Shown in pieces: positions 47,846 through 61,053 of a stretch of DNA of 64,000 nucleotides. Numbering within the stretch: the first letter of the stretch is position 1; every line of letters starts with the position of its first letter. The notes beneath the pieces are model-generated. The model was not told the DNA's origin. It saw nothing but the letters and a program-made list of their open reading frames with translations, and did no database searches. This stretch comes from Epiperipatus broadwayi (taxonomy: Eukaryota; Onychophora; Udeonychophora; Euonychophora; Peripatidae): contig JAQFVV010000036.1 of NCBI GenBank assembly GCA_028023455.1, positions 4,153,576-4,217,575 of the forward strand, given 5' to 3'. The position numbers and the translations under genes were made by a program.

Positions 47846-50493
47846 CGAATGGTAAGCCTGTAATTTAATAGTATAAGTATATATTACAGATATGTATCCA
47901 TTTTATAAATATTTCTAGTTTAAGAAATATTTTAATTGAAATTATTTAGCCAATTTTATTATGTTATTGAAAATCGCATATGAATATAAGCCATTTCCAT
48001 TGTTATTCTGCATGTATGGTTATAAAATTAGCTTTCTACTAATTATCAAAGTAACTTTTCCAAATAACTTTTGATTTTTGTAAACAGCTTTTAAATTAGG
48101 TCACACTATTGTCGCAATAAACAGGAAGGAAAAAGCAGAAAAACAAAATCTAAATTAGTTGTCATAATTAAAAATGTTCTACTAGTTGTAGCTATTAAAT
48201 ATATTTTTCTAAAATAAATAAATGTGGACAAGCTTGTAAAATTAAACAGGTGGCCAGAGTTAGAAAGGGATAAATACTTAAAGTTTTGTCACCAAGAATC
48301 GATCATATATATAATAAGTGAATTGTACACAGAATCTACACCTGTTTTATCTTCAAAATGGTGAGGTAGTCTGGCAATCACTCACCTCTCTTCATGCAGG
48401 ATGAAAAAGAACTTTGGTCTGATAAAATATAATGCCATATACCAGCGAAGCAGCCCATGGAAAAACCTCCATTAACTTTAAATCATCGCCAAAAGTGTCA
48501 GCTTATTATCTTCCCAAGTGCCCAGAACTTCAATGAAAACAATGGACTGGTAAATTGATAAATTTTCTCTCAGAGCTCTGTTTATAAACTGTGAATTTCA
48601 ATTCTTTCTTTTAAAAGCTAGCTATTTATTAAATCTGCCTTTCCCAAACACCTTTCCTAAAATCTGCGAAGAAAACTGTTAAATGCTAATGTTTAAATCT
48701 TGTCTGATTGTAAAACTTGAATTCTCTTTTAAAATGTAAAACTCTAGTAATCTATTTTAAATTAAATGTATAATTTTATGCAGTCTTTTATGCCTATTTC
48801 TAATCTACTCAATTTATTCTATGATTTTATTATTTTAATATTATATGTGTTTAATATGCCAAATAACTCGAAAATGTGAGTATTATAAATATAAATTTAG
48901 CTTATGAATCTGCGAAGATAATTTCAAATCTTCGCTATAATAAATATTAAATAATTGAATTATTATTTTTCTTTCTCACTCGCTGTTTTGAGATATTATT
49001 ATTTTACTGATAAATTTTTGGGTATCGATATTACAATAATTAGACATACGTAGTTAAAATTATAGTTTGCTTAACTCTAGTTATGAATTATACCTATTTA
49101 TATATGTAACTTGTACATCATAGGAACTAGCCACACAGATATTCTCAAAGCATATTTTAATGTTTTACTTGTAATGACCCTGCAAATATGCTTTGTCCTC
49201 CTTAGATTTATATATGTTGAGATGCAGGTGATAATATTAAACTAGGTTACTAATTAATTTAGTCCCTAAATAGTATATTTGAAATACTAAATTTGAGAAC
49301 TGGATTGTATAGATATGCAAATAGATGCTATATATTTTTAAGACATGATAATATAAGTTTACATATTTATGTTATATATGTATAAGTTGTGGAAGTGTCC
49401 TTACAAAGTACGTAATGTACAATTATCTGCTTGCTGCATGATTATTGATGAGTTGCTGGTGGAGGTCACACTTATCCACTTAGTTCGGGTAAAGCACACA
49501 CTTTTAGAACTAGGGCACAAGGACCTTGATTATTCATAGTTAATGCTTATCTGATTCCCTGCACTACTGATGTTCCTATTTGTAGCAAGTTGATCGGTTT
49601 TAGGGCAACCAAGCCTTTGAAGCTGAAGCCCATGAATAATGACCCATTCGCACCTTTGAGCTTTATTAATATTCTGTGCCATAGAGTATATAGGTAAACC
49701 TATTATAAACCAGGTTTCTCTCCTTTTATATTAAATGCTTATCTACCATCAGTGTATACCCTAATCTAGGTTAACACACTAACCTGCATATCTCTGAGCT
49801 TGATTGTATGCTCGACTTAACTAGATATATAGATAGATGGCATAGGAGCGCTATTAAGTTAGTTATATAACTTTGGCTATAAAGTTTTGTATGATCTAGC
49901 AGACTACATAAGAGCTAGAAATTTGGCATATTAATATAGGCATAAACTCCCATACTGCACTATACTTTATTAAACTCTTATAATGAGATATGTAACATTA
50001 ATCTCATTAGTTATGCAACACCTGTGAGCGTAATCTCTCACATTCTCCATATATAATTTTGTATATTTTAAGTTTCACTATTTGTTATTGTTTTATTAAG
50101 TAATAATATTTAAAATTATAACTCGTTATTGTCCGTAAGTTCATTTTATCCAATTCTAGATTTAATTGCACATACATCATTTTATTCATACGTAGGCCAA
50201 TCATTGACATATTAATTAATCACTTAGTCTTATGTGTGTATATCTGACCAAATCAGTGTTAAATTAGTTAATTTAGAAGTCTTTTGTTTTACGCTGAGTA
50301 ACTGCTGGGCAGTGGATAAATTGAATGTCTGTGTAAGTTGAGAAGTATCATCAATATGTATCAGATGATTGATCAGAGGTGAAAGGGTTGAATGTTGGTT
50401 GGGTTCTGGATCCCAGCATCCGGATTCGATCAGCTTTAGTGTATTTTGCCTGTGTTCTAGATTTTGTTACATGGAGAGATAATTCTTACCATT

Positions 50494-50495
<2 letters not shown>
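47846..50495. other. non-coding stretch
   Basis: A less AT-rich section at about 49,430-49,900 has no recognised feature. No gene is supported. Confidence 0.45.

Positions 50496-50496
<1 letters not shown>

Positions 50497-50526
<30 letters not shown>
50497..50526. repeat. (AT)n microsatellite
   Basis: About 30 bp of TA. Confidence 0.9.
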
Positions 50527-50528
<2 letters not shown>

Positions 50529-53500
50529 TAACCTTGCTCTCGTGCATCTTCACTTCCAGATAGTATATGATATAAAATAAAATGGGTTCTATCTCAGTTA
50601 ATAATTAATAACTAAAATATTCAGCATTAAAATTAAAATATTCCACTAGCTCAAATTTAAAATTCGAATAAGGTTCAATTTATAAAAATATATTAAATAA
50701 ATATTTAATATTTTCATGAGACTTGAAGTGAAAATACAGGTGACAAGATAGATTACATTGAGCCAATATCCTACAGGATACTACCTCAATGGCATAAGAA
50801 CACTATCCCCCTTATTACTATTTTAAATAACAAACTCATAGTATTCTTACGACTTTAATAACTTCTACTCACTAAGATTAAACTAATAATTGAGTCTTAA
50901 TCTTCTATTTGTAATAATCTAGCTCAAATAAAATAATCTCAGGTTCATAAAGTTTATTTTAAGTAAAAAAAAAATATGGTAGTAAAATATGAGAAGGGAT
51001 TTTATGTCATAATCTACTACACTGAAACTAATAATAATAAATAAAAGTAATAATATTCTTCATTGTTTAACTAATTCTGTATATCTTTTCTTTTTACTAT
51101 AATTTTATTACCATAATAAAACAATGAAACAATATAATATGATCTTATATCTTCATGTAATGATATAATAAATATGTGGTAGCATTTTAATAATCTGACA
51201 AACAAAATATGTGTGGCAACTGATAACATATAATTTAACATAATATTGTGATAACTGATTTATGACCAATAAAATAATGTAAGATTATGATTATTTAATT
51301 ATAATGAATACCAATAAAATATTTAAAATTCTTAAAATAATTCTCTATTTATCTTTTTTTTTTTTTTCAAAATTATATATTTGTTTCAATTATTATGCAT
51401 ATATCGTGTTTTCATGCAGCGATGTGGAGAAATAAATAACTCGGACACAAAATTTTTTAAATAACAAAATTTAACAAAGTTTATTACTAACAACAAATAA
51501 ATAACAATTTATTTACATTATTTACAGTGGATATCCTTAACCTTTTTTACTTTACAGTTTGATCTACCGGGTTATAAAAAAATAATTTATATTTCAATCA
51601 TGTCTTTATTTAGATTTAGGACAAAATTAAAAAAAAAAATGTTACTATTTGGTTTCTCATTATGGTTAAATTATTACAAATATATTTATCTACTTTATTA
51701 GCAACAGCATTTTATCCTTAATATTATTAAACTATCTTATTTTAAAAATTCATGCTTAGAAAACATTTTATAGAAAACAAAATTTTATAATGAGTATGGA
51801 TTTCTCAAGATATTTTAAAAATTTCATCTTGCAAAGTCAAAGATGTTACACAAAAATATTATCCAAAATTCAGTACTAGATTTTAGTATTTATCACACAA
51901 TGTTTACTAATCATAATATATTCTTCTTTAAGACTTACTTTAGTATGATATAAGTGTAATCATCAATACATGTCTGTTAATCAATAAACAAAAATATACT
52001 ATGCATATTGTTTACATAATTTACTTTGTACTATTGTATTTTAAAAATATGCAATGCTTATTTTTCTCTTAAAAAAAAAAAATACTAAAGCATTTAAAAT
52101 TATTATCATTTTAAAGAAAATATCTTTGTTTAGATACTTTATTTTAAAAAAGTTTATATTTCATTTCCGAAATAAAATTCAAAATATATTCTATGATTCT
52201 TTTCTTTCCTTAGGATACTTTGAATCTTCAATTTTAAGTTATAATATTCTGTTCCTTATAAGCAAATAAACTAATCTTATCCAAAAAACGATAGCACAAC
52301 CTTAGTTCTAAATTATTTATCATTTCTTTTAAAATATCTTACTAAACGATGCAGTTACATGAAATAAAGATAGCGAAAACAGATGCATAGGATTAAGGAA
52401 GAAAGCTAGAGTATTACTCTTAACATATCTCAAAATCATGGCACAGTGCGAAGAGGTATGTCATTTACCTGCCTAATATCCTCTAGTACAGGGACGATGT
52501 TAAAGCTATTTCTTCAGCTTTATTAGAACATCAAATATTTAAAGAAATATAAACACTGTCCAAATAAAAGGTGTATAAGTCATAGGGCTATGTTAACTAT
52601 GCTGATAACCACATAAAAACTAAATATTATTTCCATTCCTTATAACATCCTATTTCTTAAAACATCATCTTGGTTTCCTGCTAACTATAGTAGTTCCAAG
52701 CCACTATCTCAACATTATTTCTCAAGATTTTTCTGCATCTTACATTGATAAAATAACTATCTGCATTTACAAAACAATAAATAAAATTCATTAATAGTTA
52801 AACAATCTTACTATCCCATAAGAAAAGTTGCTTACTTCATTGCTCTGTATGTTTAATCATATACAATCTACTTAGACAATATTTGAATATCCAATAACAT
52901 GAAAATTTTAAAAGAATCACATAATTATTTGTTATGTTGGATTATATCACTAATAAAAAAAAATAAAACAATTGTCGTATGCATATTTTCAAATCAATCC
53001 TATCTCATAATGTTTTTTTAAAATGTTGTATGAAATGCGGTACATATAAGTAAAAAAAAACTTTTACACTTCATTCTTCCAATTTATGGATGATCTAAAG
53101 AAAACAAAAAAATATACATTATAAATTATCAATAGTTATTATTATTACCAATAACCTTTATCTAGTCATCGTGTTCAGTAGGCTGCCTTTATCCGCTTGA
53201 GCATTGCAGATATAAAAATTCACACCCATACACTTTATATTAAAATATTTTTAGCTAAATTATTAAATTGTTATATTATAAAATTTTAATATTAATAAAT
53301 TAATGTTTTTATGTTTTTCCTAATCTTATATAAAAATTTAGATTTAAACTAGGTTAACAAAATAAAAAAATCAAAACTATAATTACATATTTTCTTGTTG
53401 ATAGTTCCTGATAAGTCCAAAATGTTTATTATTTTCTCTAGAGTTTTTTAAAAATGTTCTCTAAGCGCGTTAAAGTTTAAAATAAAAATAATTATTAATC

Positions 53501-55285
53501 CATTTAGTAAAATTTAGAAAATAATCCTTGGTTTTAATTTTTAGGATAAAAATATTCGACGAATTTTTAAGTACTATTTGTATTTCCATGGATCCATCTT
53601 TTATTCATATATGTGTTCATTTTTTTTTCTATGTTTCCTTCTTGATATATTTAAAGTTTCGTTTAGTATTTTTTTATAAAATCTCTTTTAAAATAAAAAA
53701 AAAATGTTACCTTCAGAAAGGATATAACATTTTACTCCTTTGAATATCATATTATATAAAATAATTCATGAAATATAATTGTCTTATTACTATTTAAAAA
53801 TAAATCTTGGATAGGCTTATAAATAATAATGCGTCTCCAATTTTTTCATTAGACTCCGTATGATGTCCATGCTGTGGTTTTTTTTTATGTACCAAAAAAG
53901 TTCTCCAGTTATGCATAAATAAAGCTGTATCAATAAATATTTAAAATTTTTTTTCAGTATTACAATTTATATCCATTTTATTTCGTAGTATATCCATTTT
54001 TTATTGCGTAGTTTAGGTTAAACTTTTAGATAAAATACGATTGATAAAGGAACTTTAGAAAATTTAACAAAGCATGTTAAACGAAATTATTAAAATATTT
54101 TTTAGTTTACACTCTCTTTTTTGCAAGTTACTTTTAAAATATTAATTAATTTTTTGCAGATAAAGTTATAAGAAAGTACCAAAAAAAATTGACTAAAATA
54201 AAAGATTTTAAAAATACTATCTTTTGATAGTTATAATTTACCTTTCTCCGGTTTCAATACATTATTAATCTCCCCTTATACCCCCGTGCAAATCATATTT
54301 ATAGTCGGTAAGAATACCTATTCCTATTGGTTAATTCTTACTTTAGCTTGAGAACAAATTTACATATTTCCAATTTCAAGTAGAATTGAATTTCAAAATT
54401 AGAAATTGTGACGTAATGAACTTAAAATATTATTTAAAATATTACTTTTAAACAAATTATTATTTTATTAAAACTATTTAAACATTTAAAATAACTTTGA
54501 AAATAACTTTAATAACCTATTCCATTTATCTATTCAATTTATCTAGTTTTATTTAAATAAAATATTTAATTTTTATTATATCTGTATTCGTCTTTATTAC
54601 ATTACTTAAACATGTTATACGATAGTTAACTTAATGTTTAATACTATTTACTTTTATGATAGGCAATAATTCTATCCAATTCTATAATATAACTTTTAAA
54701 ATATTTTAAACTTTGTTGTTATTTCAAACAAGCATGTGTGTGAGATTATACATTAAAAGTCACATGATTATAACTTTAACAGATGATTTTTAATCTATTT
54801 CTCTGCCTAGATTTATATAATTTATACACTTATTATATTATAAAAAATAATTATAAAAATTTGGAAGAATAATTTAGAAAATATAGAATTAAATACAATT
54901 CTCACCATCATAAAGTTTATTTTTAAAATATACTATATTAATTTTTGTTTATTAAATATGATTATAAATTTAAACACTGTATTTATTAACTTATCAGTTT
55001 TAAACTATTAAAATCGAATTTATTAAATATACTTTTAATTATTTACAGCTGTGTTATTTAATATGGCCAGCTTTTACAACCATATGAAACAATATTTAAA
55101 GCTTTATATAACTATTTTTAAATAATTCGCTATAATTTTATATACTACGTACTTTCTTTAGCCTCAAATTGTACTTTAAAGATATAATTGACTTAATACA
55201 ATTAATGTATTAAAAACATATTTTAAATTTAAAATTTTTTAGTAATTAACTGTTATGAATTATTACTGACCTATAGAAAAGGGCA
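50527..55285. other. long AT-rich non-coding stretch
   Basis: No open frame with a domain was seen on either strand, and no repeat was recognised. The 71-codon frames at 52,054 and 53,528 are low-complexity Phe/Ile/Lys text. Confidence 0.5.
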
Positions 55286-55402
55286 CAATATATATATATA
55301 TGATCAATAGATGGCATTTACCAAAAACCACAGACCAAGTGTATATTTGTTTATAAATAAATGTCAAAAGAGTCAGAATTCACTATCTCTTTCGTTTGCC
55401 CA

Positions 55403-55449
55403 CCCTCAGATCAGCTGATTTCCAGCTAATTTACTATCATCAGTGAAGG
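55403..55449 (-). ncRNA. hammerhead ribozyme motif B1, core intact
   Basis: Minus strand: stem I CCTTCA with TGAGGG (six pairs, one wobble), core CTGATGA at 55,437-55,443, stem II region of 14 nt with AGT/GCT pairing, GAAA at 55,419-55,422. Stem III is the ten-base palindrome ATCAGCTGAT, followed by the C of an ATC triplet. The loopless stem III suggests cleavage as a dimer, consistent with the tandem B1-B2 layout. Confidence 0.7.
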
Positions 55450-55814
55450 ATAGAGCTAGAAATTAGATCTAAACACTGACTCCAAGTGTTATGCAAAAAG
55501 TTTCTATCAGTTTGCAAGCATGAATTTTTCAGACCCGTAAAGTCTTCAAACCCAGCCTAACAAGCCAGATAGCTACATAGGTCTGATCTAAGTTCAGTTT
55601 CACCACATAGTCAAAGCCTCTGCAATATATATCATTGCAAAAACCTTTAAAGATACATTTATGAAAAACAAAAAAACAAGTTATAATCACATAACTTGGT
55701 GTTGCTTGTATTTATGATCAATAGATGGCGTTTTACCAAAACCACCGACCAAGTGTATATTTGTTTACATAAATGTCAAAAGAGTCAGAAATCACTATCT
55801 TTTTTGTTTGCCCA

Positions 55815-55861
55815 CCCTCAGATCAGCTGATTTCAAGCTAATTTGCTATCATCAGTGAAGG
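55815..55861 (-). ncRNA. hammerhead ribozyme motif B2, core intact
   Basis: Same architecture as B1 with stem II AGC-AAATTA-GCT (flanked by a T/T mismatch), CTGATGA at 55,849-55,855, GAAA at 55,831-55,834, and stem I CCTTCA with TGAGGG. Confidence 0.72.
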
Positions 55862-56115
55862 ATAGAGCTAGAAACTAGATCTAAACACTGACTCCAACTG
55901 TTTATGCAAAAAGTTTCTATCAGTTTGCAAGCATGAATTTTTCAGACCTGTAAAGTCTTCAAACCCAGCCTAACAGCTATCTGGCTTGTTAGGCTGGGTT
56001 TGAAGACTATACAGGTCTAAAAAATTCATGCTTGCAAAATTCATGCTTGCAAATTGATAGAAACTTTTTGCATAAATACTTGGAGTCAGTGTTTAGATCT
56101 AGTTTTTAGCTCTAT

Positions 56116-56162
56116 CCTTCACTGTTGATAGCAAATTAGTTTGAAATCAGCTGATCTGAGGG
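56116..56162 (+). ncRNA. hammerhead motif B3, core mutated
   Basis: CTGTTGA replaces CTGATGA, losing a conserved core A. GAAA, stem III and stem I (CCTTCA with TGAGGG) are intact. Probably inactive. Confidence 0.6.
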
Positions 56163-56530
56163 TGGGCAAATAAAAGAGATAGTGAATTCTGACTCTTTTG
56201 ATGTTTATGTAAACAAATATACACTTTGGTCAGTGGTTTTGGTAAAACGCCATCTATTGACCATAAATAGAAGTGACACCAAGTAACATGATTATAACTT
56301 GTTGTTTTTTTTTTTCATAAATGTACCTTTAAAGGTTTTTGCAATGATATATATTGCAGAGGCTTTGACTATGTGGTAAAACTGAACTGAGATCAGACCC
56401 ATATATCTATCTGGTTTGTTAGGCTGGGTTTGAAGTCTTTATGGGTCTGACAAATTTATGCTTGCAAACTGATAAAAACTTTTTGCATAAACGCTTGGAG
56501 TCAGTGTTTAGATCTAATTTCTAGCTCTAT

Positions 56531-56577
56531 CCTTCACTGATGATAGCAAATTAACTTGAAATCAGCTGATCTGAAAG
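56531..56577 (+). ncRNA. hammerhead ribozyme motif B4, core intact
   Basis: CTGATGA at 56,537-56,543, GAAA at 56,558-56,561, and stem III palindrome ATCAGCTGAT then C. Stem I return strand is TGAAAG, so stem I has five pairs. Stem II is AGC with ACT, weaker than in B2. Confidence 0.65.
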
Positions 56578-56728
56578 TGGGCAAATGAAAGAGATAGTGA
56601 ATGCTGACTCTTTTGATGTTTATGTAAACAAATATACGCTTTGGTTGGTGGTTTTGATAAAATGTCATCTATTGATCATAAATACAAGCGACACCAAGTT
56701 ATGTGATTATAACTTGTTTTTTTTGTTA

Positions 56729-56752
56729 TTCATATATATATATATATATATT
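56729..56752. repeat. (AT)n microsatellite
   Basis: About 24 bp of TA between the family B palindrome and the second LTR element. Confidence 0.85.
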
Positions 56753-56777
56753 ATTTTCATTTAATATACATATTATT

Positions 56778-58452
56778 TTATAACAGGGCTGGGTTCAAAC
56801 CCTGTTCTAAGGCATAGGACGCTACCAGTGAGCATATATATATATTCAATCAAAAGTAATATTAAGTTAAATTATTTTTTTTCATTGTTGTTTTGTATGC
56901 GTGTGTGGATATATTTTAAACGGGTAAATAAAAATAGATTGAAACATAAGAGGGGTTAGATGGTTTGTGCTCTTGTATTTGGTTTAGAGGTGCATGTATT
57001 TATATTGCTGCATGGATGAGTAAATGTAATAGATTCATAAAAATAAGAAAATTTACATGGCCAAGCTTTAATTCCAAGATGGACGACTAAGGAAAGAATT
57101 TATAAAAAAGAAAATAAGTTAATTGCAAAGAAAGAATTAGGAAAGTTATAGATTGCTATCTTAGAGAATAAAGTCATTTTGATTGAAAGGAAATTGTTTC
57201 CAAGATGGATGACGAAAGGCACAAATTCCAAAAGATATGTTAATTGAAAATAAAGAATTCAAAAATGTGTAGATTGCTATCTCGAGACAAAGCCGTTTTA
57301 ATTAGAAAAAATGTTATAAATAAAAGGAAATGTTATAAATAAAAATGAAAATGTTATAAAGAAAAGAAAATGTTATAAATAAAAGACAATGAATGTGGAT
57401 CTCAAGGTAAATTGAAATTCCTTAACATATAGAAAGAAAAAAAAAGTTATTGAAAAATTTTCTGTGGGCAAACCACATGGTTTCATTAAAAAGAAGAGAG
57501 GGAACAATAACATTTTTAATTAGAGTTTGAAAGCTGAACTTTGAAGGGGATTCTAGAACTGTTACTGCCATGAGCAGGATCGAAGAAAAAATAGTTAAAA
57601 ATTATATATCTTGGTCAAACATGAACAGGCTGGGGTAAAGGACAAGAATGGACCGGGCTCTGCCATCCATCCTGCAGAGGTACTATGGTTGCTGTCCATG
57701 TAGGAGCAAAGCCCTTCCTAAAATTACAGAAAGAACAACATACACCAAATGCCATTGATTGTGCCTTACAGAATCCACGGAGGACTACAAAAAAGAAAGA
57801 AATCACTTATTCACTACATTGCAGCACGAAGCCAGTGAAAGTTACTATTCATCTACACCTGGAGAGATAAAACAAGGTAATTCAAATATTTTTGTAAATA
57901 CCAGTCACTCTGGAATAAGAATATATTTCAGTAAAATAATAATGTGTAAGGGCTAGTAGAAAATAAAGAGATATCTGAAATAATGCCCTATATAACTATA
58001 TGAATAAATAGACCAGATAATGACTGATTGCATTTACTTTATATGCTATGATATATATATTTTTTGTTACATTTATGAACTTATGTGGGTGGTTATTTGC
58101 ATGCATATCATTCAAGTATTCGAGCACAAACCAATGTCCAATTACGGGATTCTATTTTATTTTATTTTTTATTTTTATTAATAAATATTAAGCTAGTGTG
58201 TGTGTGATCAATGTTAATTTCTTTAAAAGCCTAGATTACAGAGTACAATTAGAGAGTAGTATTAGGAATAAAAGTAAGAAAGTAAAATGAATCGTTTATG
58301 CATTTCTTGCGCACTTGATCTGTTCTCCCACCTCTTTCCCACAGTCAACAACCACTACCCCTGAGTGAGCTAGCCAGAGGTATAAGGTCTATCTATTAGA
58401 AATTGATACTCATTCTCTCCCAGCATAATTCTTATTTACTCGTAAATAGGAT
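56778..58452 (+). repeat. left (5') LTR, right edge uncertain
   Basis: It matches the right LTR from TTATAACAGGGCTGGGTTCA to at least 58,060, where the window end cuts the comparison. The end at 58,452 is placed only because a TGGCGC primer-binding-like site follows. The 5' end has a small hairpin AACAGGG/CCCTGTT around TGGGTTCAA. The section 57,300-57,380 has repeated AAATGTTATAAATAAAAG units. Confidence 0.6.
57296..57390 (+). repeat. short tandem repeat in the LTR
   Basis: Four units like AAATGTTATAAATAAAAG, also present in the right LTR at about 63,248-63,330. Confidence 0.75.
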
Positions 58453-58470
58453 TGGCGCTTGGAGTCAAAT
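58453..58470 (+). promoter_or_regulatory. candidate primer-binding site of the gag-only element
   Basis: TGGCGCTTGGAGTCAAAT begins with TGGCGC, as does the primer-binding site of the other LTR element, and would pair with a tRNA ending ...CCAAGCGCCA. The preceding bases do not form a CA LTR end, and the implied T-loop is not canonical, so this is tentative. Confidence 0.35.
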
Positions 58471-58879
58471 TGATGTCCATAAATATGCGGGGCGAGTGAT
58501 AAGAGTACAGTGCAGAACTAACTATATATGTATGTTCGCATCATAATTTTCTTAAAAAAGAAAAAACTTAGATTTTAAATACGTAATAGATGTATACCAC
58601 CTATATATGTGGTATGCACAGGTAGCAAACTGTTACAATGGCTAACCAACGAAGGAGCTTTTGAAGAGTGGAAAGTAGGGGGGGATAGAACATAAGTTAA
58701 ATAAAACAGTTAGAACAGTTTACTATGGAGTTTTCCTTTATATGATTTTATATACATGTATACAGTATTTTTATATTTTTTTTAAAAAAAACAGCTATAA
58801 AATATAGCTTTTGTAGATTAATTATTTCTGGCAATTTTACTTTATATTGAAATTACTTAGGATAAAATCACATTCAGAT

Positions 58880-59070
58880 TAATATGTTGGTGTACACCTG
58901 GGTCTCCTTTTACGCGATAGACAGGTTCCTTAGAAAATACGCGCAAATGAAATCGTGTAAAAATAGATGTAACTTACATTGAACAAGGGGGGATGCAGTC
59001 TGTGATTTTTCAAAATTCACATAAAAGCAAAGCACCAACGTAAAATTACTTTAAAATTCGCGCAAAAAAA
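58880..59070. repeat. half of a TIR element related to 59,844-59,962
   Basis: GTGTACACCTGGGTCTCCTT followed by TTACGCG resembles the end of the hairpin at 59,844 (CACGTGGGTCTCTTTTTACA). A second end is not obvious nearby. Confidence 0.4.
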
Positions 59071-59757
59071 ATATAAGGAAATAAAATATGACTAATAAAA
59101 AATTTCAAATTTAAAAAAAATTGATACAAGACAAACTTTTTTTAACTATAATATTTAATTTTATTCAAAATAATATATTTTTATGCATAATTTACAGTAC
59201 AGTAATTTACATTTTTTATACACGTTTTAATTATTTTAGCTATTTGCCGAAATGTTTGCAAACAACTAGCGCTAACTTCACACTCATGTTGTAACAGTGG
59301 TTTTCTGGTGACAACATAATTAGTAATTAATCTTTGAGATGATGATTTTATTAATTGTTTATGAAACTACCAACTAAAAATTAAATTCTTATTTTTGTCT
59401 TTAATTTTCAATTCGGTTTAAAAATCAAATTTCACATTAATTTCAAGTCGCGGTAATTAATTTTTAAATTGTTAATTACAATAAAAAATCAGATTTTAAT
59501 TTTTAATTGTCAAATTTAATTATGCCCACTGCTATTACTGACCTTTTAAAAATAAACTTGTGGACACTAAATGATTAATAGTTGATTACGTTCTTTGCAA
59601 AATTAACACGTACAATGTTTGAACAAATTTACATTATAATCTTGTAAAATTTAATGTGTGTATACATAAAATGTGGAAATCATGATTTTAATTTCATTAT
59701 TGCATAAAATCTTACTATTATAAAGCACTAAAAATATTGAAATTACTAAGATGAAAG

Positions 59758-59843
59758 TCGAATTCCAATAATGTGCTATTACTTTCAATATAATGTAAGT
59801 GCGTGAAATTTATTATTTAAAGTAATAGCGCATTATCGGAGTT
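59758..59843. repeat. short inverted repeat, 26-bp arms
   Basis: GAATTCCAATAATGTGCTAT and AATAGCGCATTATCGGAGTT lie at the two ends as imperfect reverse complements. It is directly followed by the next hairpin. Confidence 0.6.
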
Positions 59844-59962
59844 CATACACGTGGGTCTCTTTTTACACAGACTTATTTAACACACTTGCGGTGAAACACG
59901 AATCATGTAACTTCAAAATCATGTTAAATAAGTCCGCATAAAAAGAGACCTCGGTGTATATG
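59844..59962. mobile_element. 119-bp MITE-like hairpin
   Basis: About 40-bp terminal inverted repeats: CACGTGGGTCTCTTTTTACA...GACTTATTTAACA answers TGTTAAATAAGTCCGC...AAAAAGAGACCTCGGTGT. It is inserted in the leader of the gag-only LTR element, and another related end lies at 58,880. Confidence 0.65.
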
Positions 59963-60771
59963 TTTATGTATTGAACATTCCATGGAAATTTTAGTGTTTT
60001 AATTTGGAGTGAAATATTATTATATATTTGAGTTATATTTTCTGTTTAAGATTTTTCTTATTATATTAAATATTTAACTGCTATTGATATTTACATGAAC
60101 TCAGATATATATATACAACTAACCAATACATCTGAATTTTTCTTTTTTCATCCATTTTATATGTGTGTATGTGATTATGAGATTAATATTTGTTGAATAA
60201 TTTTACCCATGAAATGGCATATTATACTATACATGTAAAATGAACACAGATGTGTGATAAAGATACTAATGTAAAATTTAAATCCATTAAAATAAATACA
60301 CACATTAATTCAAAATATATCTCAAACGACAAAATATGATATATAGATAAATATCAACAAATTATAAATTATCCAAACGTTTTCGAAGACTTACCCTTCA
60401 TTATCAAGGACAACACAATTTCAAAAACAGTATACTATTATGCAAATGTTATACTAATATGCAAATGTATAAAATAATATAGGCTATACAGCTAGTGCAA
60501 GAAATCTGTGGATTCACTTTGAATAAGTTACTATTCTAGTTTAATAGGCAAATTAACATGAAATACTAATCGTCTCGGTGAAATATAAAGAAAGAGATTA
60601 AGGAATAGGGTTGAAAGGGGCTAGATAGGAAAATTAGTCAGGTGATACAGTACTTCAGGGATGGAAAGCAGGTCCAGTGCTTCTGATATAGAAATAGTAA
60701 TATAAAATCATTATAATTAATCATTATTAGTAATAGTTATAGATATCTAAAAATAGAGTAAAATAAAGCGA

Positions 60772-61008
60772 ATGATAACAAGATCAAAGAAAAAAATGGT
60801 TCAGCAGAAGGAAGAAAAGGAGAGAGAATTGTGCATGATTGAAATTATTATGGAAAGAATAGAAAGATTTCAGGAATTAGAGGAAAGGATTGAGAAAAGA
60901 TTTCAAGAGCTAGATTGGAAAATAGAAGGGAAAGCAGATAAGGGTATAAGGAAAGAGAGTAAGGAAGAGCCAGTAGAGGAAGAAATTATAGATAAAGATG
61001 AGGTCTAG
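60772..61008 (+). CDS. Gag N-terminal coiled-coil frame of the gag-only element
   Basis: 78 codons. After MITRSKKKMVQQKEEKER comes a Glu/Lys-rich heptad region (IERFQELEERIEKRFQELDW) and an acidic end. This is the same kind of coiled-coil Gag start as at 42,365 in the other element. The frame ends TAG TGA; the capsid frame begins 45 bases later in the same phase after further stops. Either the two are decayed parts of one Gag or they are separate short ORFs. Confidence 0.6.
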   Translation: MITRSKKKMVQQKEEKERELCMIEIIMERIERFQELEERIEKRFQELDWKIEGKADKGIRKESKEEPVEEEIIDKDEV

Positions 61009-61053
61009 TGAAAAGAGAGTAGGAGAAAATCAGAGTGAGTGTGAAAAGAAAAA

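Larger units (their letters stand above)
55290..56740. repeat. family B palindrome: four hammerhead units, two per arm
   Basis: Units B1 (55,298-55,714) and B2 (55,715-55,982) are direct copies; B3 (about 55,976-56,308) and B4 (56,309-56,735) are the same unit inverted. The whole is a palindrome centred near 55,980 (CAGCCTAACA...TGTTAGGCTG) with arms of about 700 bp. Each unit runs GATCAATAGATGGC, ACCAAGTGTATATTTG, hammerhead, TTTCTATCAGTTTGCAAGC, TTTCAGACC, CTCTGCAATATATATC. The near identity of the arms indicates recent formation. The units are homologous to family A at 12.3 kb. Confidence 0.88.

Noticed and set aside
58068-58075. TGTTACA as the right end of the left LTR of the gag-only element
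   Set aside because: It would mirror TGTAACA ends, but no primer-binding-like sequence follows, and this element starts TGTATTATAACAG.
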